The position numbers were made by a program, and so were the translations under genes. This document shows, piece by piece, positions 58,995 through 64,000 of a stretch of 64,000 bases of DNA. Each line of letters begins with the position of its first letter. Position 1 is the stretch's first letter. This stretch comes from Watersipora subatra (taxonomy: Eukaryota; Bryozoa; Gymnolaemata; Cheilostomatida; Watersiporidae). The DNA lies in contig NC_088711.1 of NCBI RefSeq assembly GCF_963576615.1, positions 58,942,248 through 59,006,247 on the forward strand, written 5' to 3'. Under the pieces are notes generated by a model. That model did not search any database and was not told the origin of the DNA. It saw only the letters and a program-made list of their open reading frames with translations.

Positions 58995-60018
58995 AATGCA
59001 TACCATAAGATGAGCATTAGCTTATTTGCATCACCCTTCTCTAAAGAATTATTTTTCATAGCTTTATCCAATGTTTTACCTCAATAGTTTTGCTCAATGG
59101 TGTTGACTGGCATTGTTTTACCAGACTAGGGGATGAATAGTTGGTTATTAACAAATCCTTTGAATATCGTTAAGAGTTACGTTATGTAAATCCTCTGTGC
59201 TGTCAATACTTAGATGTATTAAGATTGATCTATTTTCCGAGCGTGTGTAACCCTGTTCTGCGGCCAGATTTTGCTATATTTTTATATAGCAGTTCTTAAT
59301 TTTCTTCCATGATTTCAAACAATTTCTAGTTTCTTGAACATTTATGGATTATATTTCCTTTGCGACTTCAACTAGGCTTTATTAAAATATAATATATGTA
59401 GTATGTGATAGTAACAATGGCAGTATTTGTCATAATTGCTATACACGTCATGAAGTTAGCATACAAATAATCTTAGCAAACGGCTTTGCGAAGGCAAGGG
59501 TAGATAACTTCAACTACCTACCAGAGCTCACTCTCCAGCTACTTCCTGCCCAAAGCTACCTGACCTTTTACTTATGAAGAGTCTGTCTAGCTGATCACAA
59601 CATTGGTTGTTAATTAGAATCTGAAAAGTCAACATTCGGCTATCTGGCAGAAAATCAGATGCAATGCATGCTGGGCCCTTACTAGCGTAACAATTTCCAG
59701 AATGAGTGAGCAAAAACTCAACTTCTAAAATTATTGTGATAATTTTTGTTTTTGTGATTTGTGATAGCTGCAGTGCATAGTGCAAAGCTGCCTATGCCAA
59801 ACTACAAAATACCCAAAATATTACATTGCGGTGTTAAGACCTTGAACAATCCTACATGGGCTAGAGAGCTATTTATTTAACAATAGAACTAAATACTAGT
59901 AGATAACAATATAAATAAAGTGTACCAGGTACCTTTTCAGTCAGTGTAGATACATCTGAGCCTGTGCCGAAGGTAAAAATAACTTCTCTCTCATTAAACT
60001 TGAGGTTTCTAACTATTG
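58995..60018. other. intergenic region
   Basis: No coding or repeat feature recognised. The minus open frame at 59528-59785 resembles nothing I know. Confidence 0.4.
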
Positions 60019-60839
60019 TCTCATCTAGTCATTCATTGTCAGATTCTGAAAATCTAACCCTCCTGCTAGGACCTCTATAACAACTACTTACCCATTCCCT
60101 GCTACCTTTGTCAGTATCGCTACTATAGCTACTGCAGTTACTCCTGCTACTAGGTCTAGTACGTCTGTTGTACTTGCAGTCCTGTGTGATATGCCCTTTC
60201 TTACTACATATATAACACTTAGCTTCAGAGCAATCACGTACCCTATGACCCGATTCTTTGCACTGATAGCAAGCAGGCTCACTCATAGGGGAGGATTGTC
60301 TATCAAGTTTCATGCTAAGGTGCTTATGCTTATATTTATGGCTATGCCTATTCCTATAGTCATACAGATCAGCAAACCTATCTTTTCAAAGCCATCTTGG
60401 TGTACACCTACGTCACCAGAATCCCCTGATGATCAACTACAGTCCCTAGAAAATGTTTCTTACCAAGCTTTATTCTCCTTTGTCTATCTTTGTTTCCTTT
60501 TAATCTTATTAACCTCCTTTGGATTCTCAGAACCACAACTATTAGTATCATTGGACTCTATAGCTGCAGTACTTTTATTCAAAGTCATTCCCTTTGCTCT
60601 TTCTAAAATACCTTCTGAATCTTGGGCAAGTTGTCTAGCTCTAATAATGCAAGAAGTTTAATGCGACCGCAAAAATTATCTTGACATTCAGGTTTACCCA
60701 TTTGTAGAATGGTAAGTTCCACACATAAACCAAATTCTGATAGCCAAGACTTAGAAGAATTAGCCGCATCACTAGAGTTAATAATTAACCTGGGAAAGTC
60801 ATTCACATCAAACCTAAATGCGGCCGTCGAACGCCGCAT
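60019..60839 (-). pseudogene. retrotransposon gag remnant with two zinc knuckles
   Basis: On minus, an upstream open segment 60839-60603 (possible gag N-terminal part) is followed after frame changes by 60313-60029. The latter carries two CX2CX4HX4C knuckles, CYQCKESGHRVRDC and CYICSKKGHITQDC, then a Ser/Arg-rich tail ending in an acidic RVRFSESDNE. No protease or RT follows within the window on this strand, so only gag debris survives. LTRs were not identified. Confidence 0.7.
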
Positions 60840-61064
60840 TCTCTATTGCTTATCAAAAGTAATTAAAACACTTACCCTCACTCTTCACAAAAAAAAAACA
60901 AACAATCATCAACCCTTCTACCTCAAATGCTCACGTGAAAATGTAATCACTAATCACTGTCAACACTCTCACTGAATCTACCGTCCTCCGCAAACCAAGT
61001 TTGCCTACGACGCCATGATGCATCCTATTGGTCACTTACCGCTAGGTTTTTAAATTTTAGTCCT

Positions 61065-61120
61065 AATTTTTTAACTGATTCGGCCAATTCGGCAGAATTA
61101 GCCGAATCGGTTAAAAAATT
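61065..61120. repeat. 56-nt near-perfect palindrome
   Basis: AATTTTTTAACTGATTCGGC (61065-61084) is the inverse of GCCGAATCGGTTAAAAAATT (61101-61120) with one mismatch. The 16-nt centre is itself partly palindromic (AATTC/GAATT around GGCA). It may be the tip of a foldback or MITE element. Confidence 0.75.
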
Positions 61121-61414
61121 ACTCATATTTCCAAAATATGAGTCGTAACACTTACTGAACATTAATTAACAAATAAGGTGTTATATATGCGTCTATGCAC
61201 ATTATAGGTTCCGAGGCTACAGAGGCTTGTCAGAACCCGGATTAGGATGTCGTCTGACGTAAAAAAGCTAGATCCCACTATATATTGGGAGATCAGGCAG
61301 AGCGCTTTCTTTTATACATGATTCTGCTGAATTTGCCAAATTGGCTGTATTGGCTGGCATTTGCTGATATCGGCCGACATCTGTCAATATCGGTCGGCAT
61401 CTGCTGTTTTTATA

Positions 61415-61855
61415 ATATAATAGCATATTACCCGGAGTTGCATGGGTATTAAAAATCAGCTTATAAACAATAAACGGAATGTAGTTGCCTGCTACTTGCC
61501 ATTAACCTGGCACATTGTCAATAGCAAATTTGAGTAAGTTTACTAATAAGAGCTAACTACTTGCGCTCACGGTTGAGCGCGCATAAAATTGCGCTATTAC
61601 TCTCCATGACGTTGCGCTGTAACGGAAAGCGGCCGGTATTTGCACCCATATAACGACATATTGCCTAATGAATCTATCACGCTTGTGTAGCTTAATTGGT
61701 AAGAGATTGGCCTGGCCAGAGGGAGAGTCCGAGATCAGATCTTCTGCGATACAGACTTTTAAATCCAAGATGTTCATAGCTTTAGCCAAACATCCCGAAG
61801 GACATACAGACAGATCAAATTTGAGATTTATATATATAGATAAGGACACCCCAAT
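61415..61855 (+). mobile_element. tRNA-like SINE, copy C
   Basis: Third copy of the 36250/54737 family: ATTACCCGGAGTTGCATGGG, AATCAGCTTATAAACAAT, CATTAACCTGGCACATTGTC, GTAACGGAAAGCGG, CATATTGCCTAATGAATC. Box A TAGCTTAATTGG is at 61688-61699, then GAGTCCGAGATCAGATC. It continues into a tail with ACATACAGACAGATC and TTTGAGATTTATATATATAG, which the other two full copies lack here. Confidence 0.75.
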
Positions 61856-63015
61856 TTTAGAGGAGAACAAAATCGGTAGCAAAGTCAGTCAGAGATTTAG
61901 ATCTGATATACACGTATTTATAATGATACTCTATGAATTGGAGATTATTTTATTTTATGTCGGTAATAAATGAACTTGTGTAAGTGCACAGTTGAATAGA
62001 AGTCAAGCAGTGTCACCTTCAATATAGATATGAACTAGTGCCTCCACTCTTTCACCATGTTACAACTTAATATAAATTATGAGGGTGCAGCTGCAATCTT
62101 ACTGTTCACATACTCCTCTAACACATACATTTATATACGTACATGTATTATGATGGTTGCTACACTAATTGGCATTTCACCTTTGACTACTATAGGTTGC
62201 AGACTCATATGAATGAGAGTTGTAAATTTTGATCGATACGCATGGGGTAGTTGGTAAGCTTCTCATCCTGCTACAATATGACCAAAGTATAATACTAAAA
62301 CAGCCATTACCATATCTCTATAAAGAGCCAAAAAAAAACATAAGTCAAGATGTACATGTAACATACTTTTATAAGCAAATATTTATATCAGACACCAAAT
62401 ATATATATTCAGATGGTTGATAATATCAGGTACCTTTACAAGCATTATTATTTATTTTCAGCTTTTCATGCTAAAAGTCAAACTACACAATCACAAAAAG
62501 TAACTTCTAACAAAAGTTCAATATTGATATTTCAATTTGTTTCATATTATATTACATTATCATATTATATTTTATAATTATAATTTGCTTCATACACCTT
62601 ATTCTATATTTTATTAGCTGCATTTTCTGTGAACCAGATTGTTACAAAAAAGTTTACTGGATGTCTTGATACAAAAATTGTTTTAAAAACCTTAAGATGC
62701 CTTATTTGTATTTAGCATTTCAAAACAAACATATTGATATAAATAGATTTTGGTATGAGTGCAAATGTGTATAAAACATCGCTGCGAGAACCATGAGGTC
62801 AGATCATGAAGTCGAGTGCTAGAACAGAGTGTGAGTCAACTAGAAACTGAAGGTGTGATAACTAAACAGTTTGATAGTTTTCTAAAGAAATGAAGAAGTA
62901 TTGATATTTCACGAGTGGTCTTCAATTGAAAACAAAATCACGTCAAAAGAAAAAAACTAAAACAAATTCACAAGCTGTTTCTCTTTGAGTCCATCAACAG
63001 AGGCTTTGGAATACT
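61856..63015. other. intergenic region
   Basis: AT-rich, with no gene or repeat that I recognise before the satellite. Confidence 0.4.
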
Positions 63016-63017
63016 GT

Positions 63018-64000
63018 TAGCTCAACACCAACTAGTGACTATTAACTTGTATAACACAACACCAACTAGTGACTATTAACTTGTATAACACAACAGCAAC
63101 TAGTGACTATTAACTTGTATAACACAACAGCGACTAGTGACTATTAACTTGTATAACACAACAACAACTAGTGACTATTAACTTGTATAACACAACAGCG
63201 ACTAGTGACTATTAACTTGTATAACACAACAGCAACTAGTGACTATTAACTTGTATAACACAACAGCAACTAGTGACTATTAACTTGTATAACACAACAG
63301 CAACTAGTGACAATTAACTTGAATAACACAACAGCAACTAGTGACTATTAACTTGTATAACACAACAGCAAACTAGTGACTATTAACTTGTATAACACAA
63401 CAGCAACTAGTGACTATTAACTTGTATAACACAACACCAACTAGTGACTATTAACTTGTATAACACAACAGCAACTAGTGACTATTAACTTGTATAACAC
63501 AACACCAACTAGTGACTATTAACTTGTATAACACAACAGCGACTAGTGACTATTAACTTGTATAACACAACACCAACTAGTGACTATTAACTTGTATAAC
63601 ACAACAGCAACTAGTGACTATTAACTTGTATAACACAACAGCAACTAGTGACTATTAACTTGTATAACACAACAGCAACTAGTGACTATTAACTTGTATA
63701 ACACAACAGCAACTAGTGACTATTAACTTGTATAACACAACAGCAACTAGTGACTATTAACTTGTATAACACAACAGCAACTAGTGACTATTAACTTGTA
63801 TAACACAACAGCAACTAGTGACTATTAACTTGTATAACACAACAGCAACTAGTGACTATTAACTTGTATAACACAACAGCAACTAGTGACTATTAACTTG
63901 TATAACACAACAGCGACTAGTGACTATTAACTTGTATAACACAACAGCGACTAGTGACTATTAACTTGTATAACACAACAGCAACTAGTGACTATTAACT
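63018..64000. repeat. 34-bp satellite array, about 29 copies, open at the window edge
   Basis: Head-to-tail unit AACTAGTGACTATTAACTTG plus TATAACACAACAGC (34 bp). Variation is mostly at one position (CAGC/CACC/CAGCG before AACTAG). Copies towards the right are nearly identical, pointing to recent expansion or homogenisation. The array is cut by the window end. Confidence 0.95.

Noticed and set aside
63018..64000. CRISPR-like array at the right edge
   Set aside because: 34-bp units abut head to tail with no spacers; this is satellite DNA.

Overview
This is eukaryotic, animal-type DNA: AT-rich, with spliceosomal introns (GT..AG), AATAAA signals, retroelements, MITE-like elements and many minisatellites. 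Four multi-exon protein genes can be assembled. Their families, together with the gypsy and LINE remnants, suggest a marine invertebrate, probably a lophotrochozoan such as a bryozoan or mollusc. The phylum is an inference and is not proven by the sequence.

Layout. At 0.8-4.1 kb (+) lies HMGCL, the mitochondrial 3-hydroxy-3-methylglutaryl-CoA lyase, in three coding exons. At 5.9-10.4 kb (+) is a decayed Ty3/gypsy LTR retrotransposon with 174-bp LTRs and a GTGGG target duplication. At 10.6-17.8 kb (+) is a seven-exon gene for a plant-type (class II, PRS3/PRS4-like) ribose-phosphate pyrophosphokinase. It converges tail to tail with a 13-exon CPSF6 gene at 20.1-31.3 kb (-), whose introns carry four or five minisatellites, a SINE and a DNA-transposon MITE.

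From 32.5 to 38 kb the DNA is almost all retroelement debris: a head-to-head inverted pair of LINE C-terminal (restriction-like endonuclease) fragments, a second LINE fragment, and a tRNA-like SINE. At 38-58.7 kb (+) is a 14-exon nrf-6-like acyltransferase-3 membrane protein gene. Its introns are packed with MITEs (pogo/Tigger-like, TTAA-flanked and TA-flanked), minisatellites and a SINE. Its model has three rough spots: a LINE abutting exons 1-2, a one-base shift in a T run, and a phase mismatch between two late exons. The right end (59-64 kb) holds a gag zinc-knuckle remnant, another SINE copy and a 34-bp satellite that runs off the window.

The four genes have no obvious functional link (ketone/leucine catabolism, PRPP synthesis, mRNA 3'-end processing, membrane acyl transfer). 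I found no operon, CRISPR or unmistakable new system. The most noteworthy gene is the plant-type PRPP synthetase in an animal context. The most noteworthy structures are the inverted LINE pair and the several MITE families.
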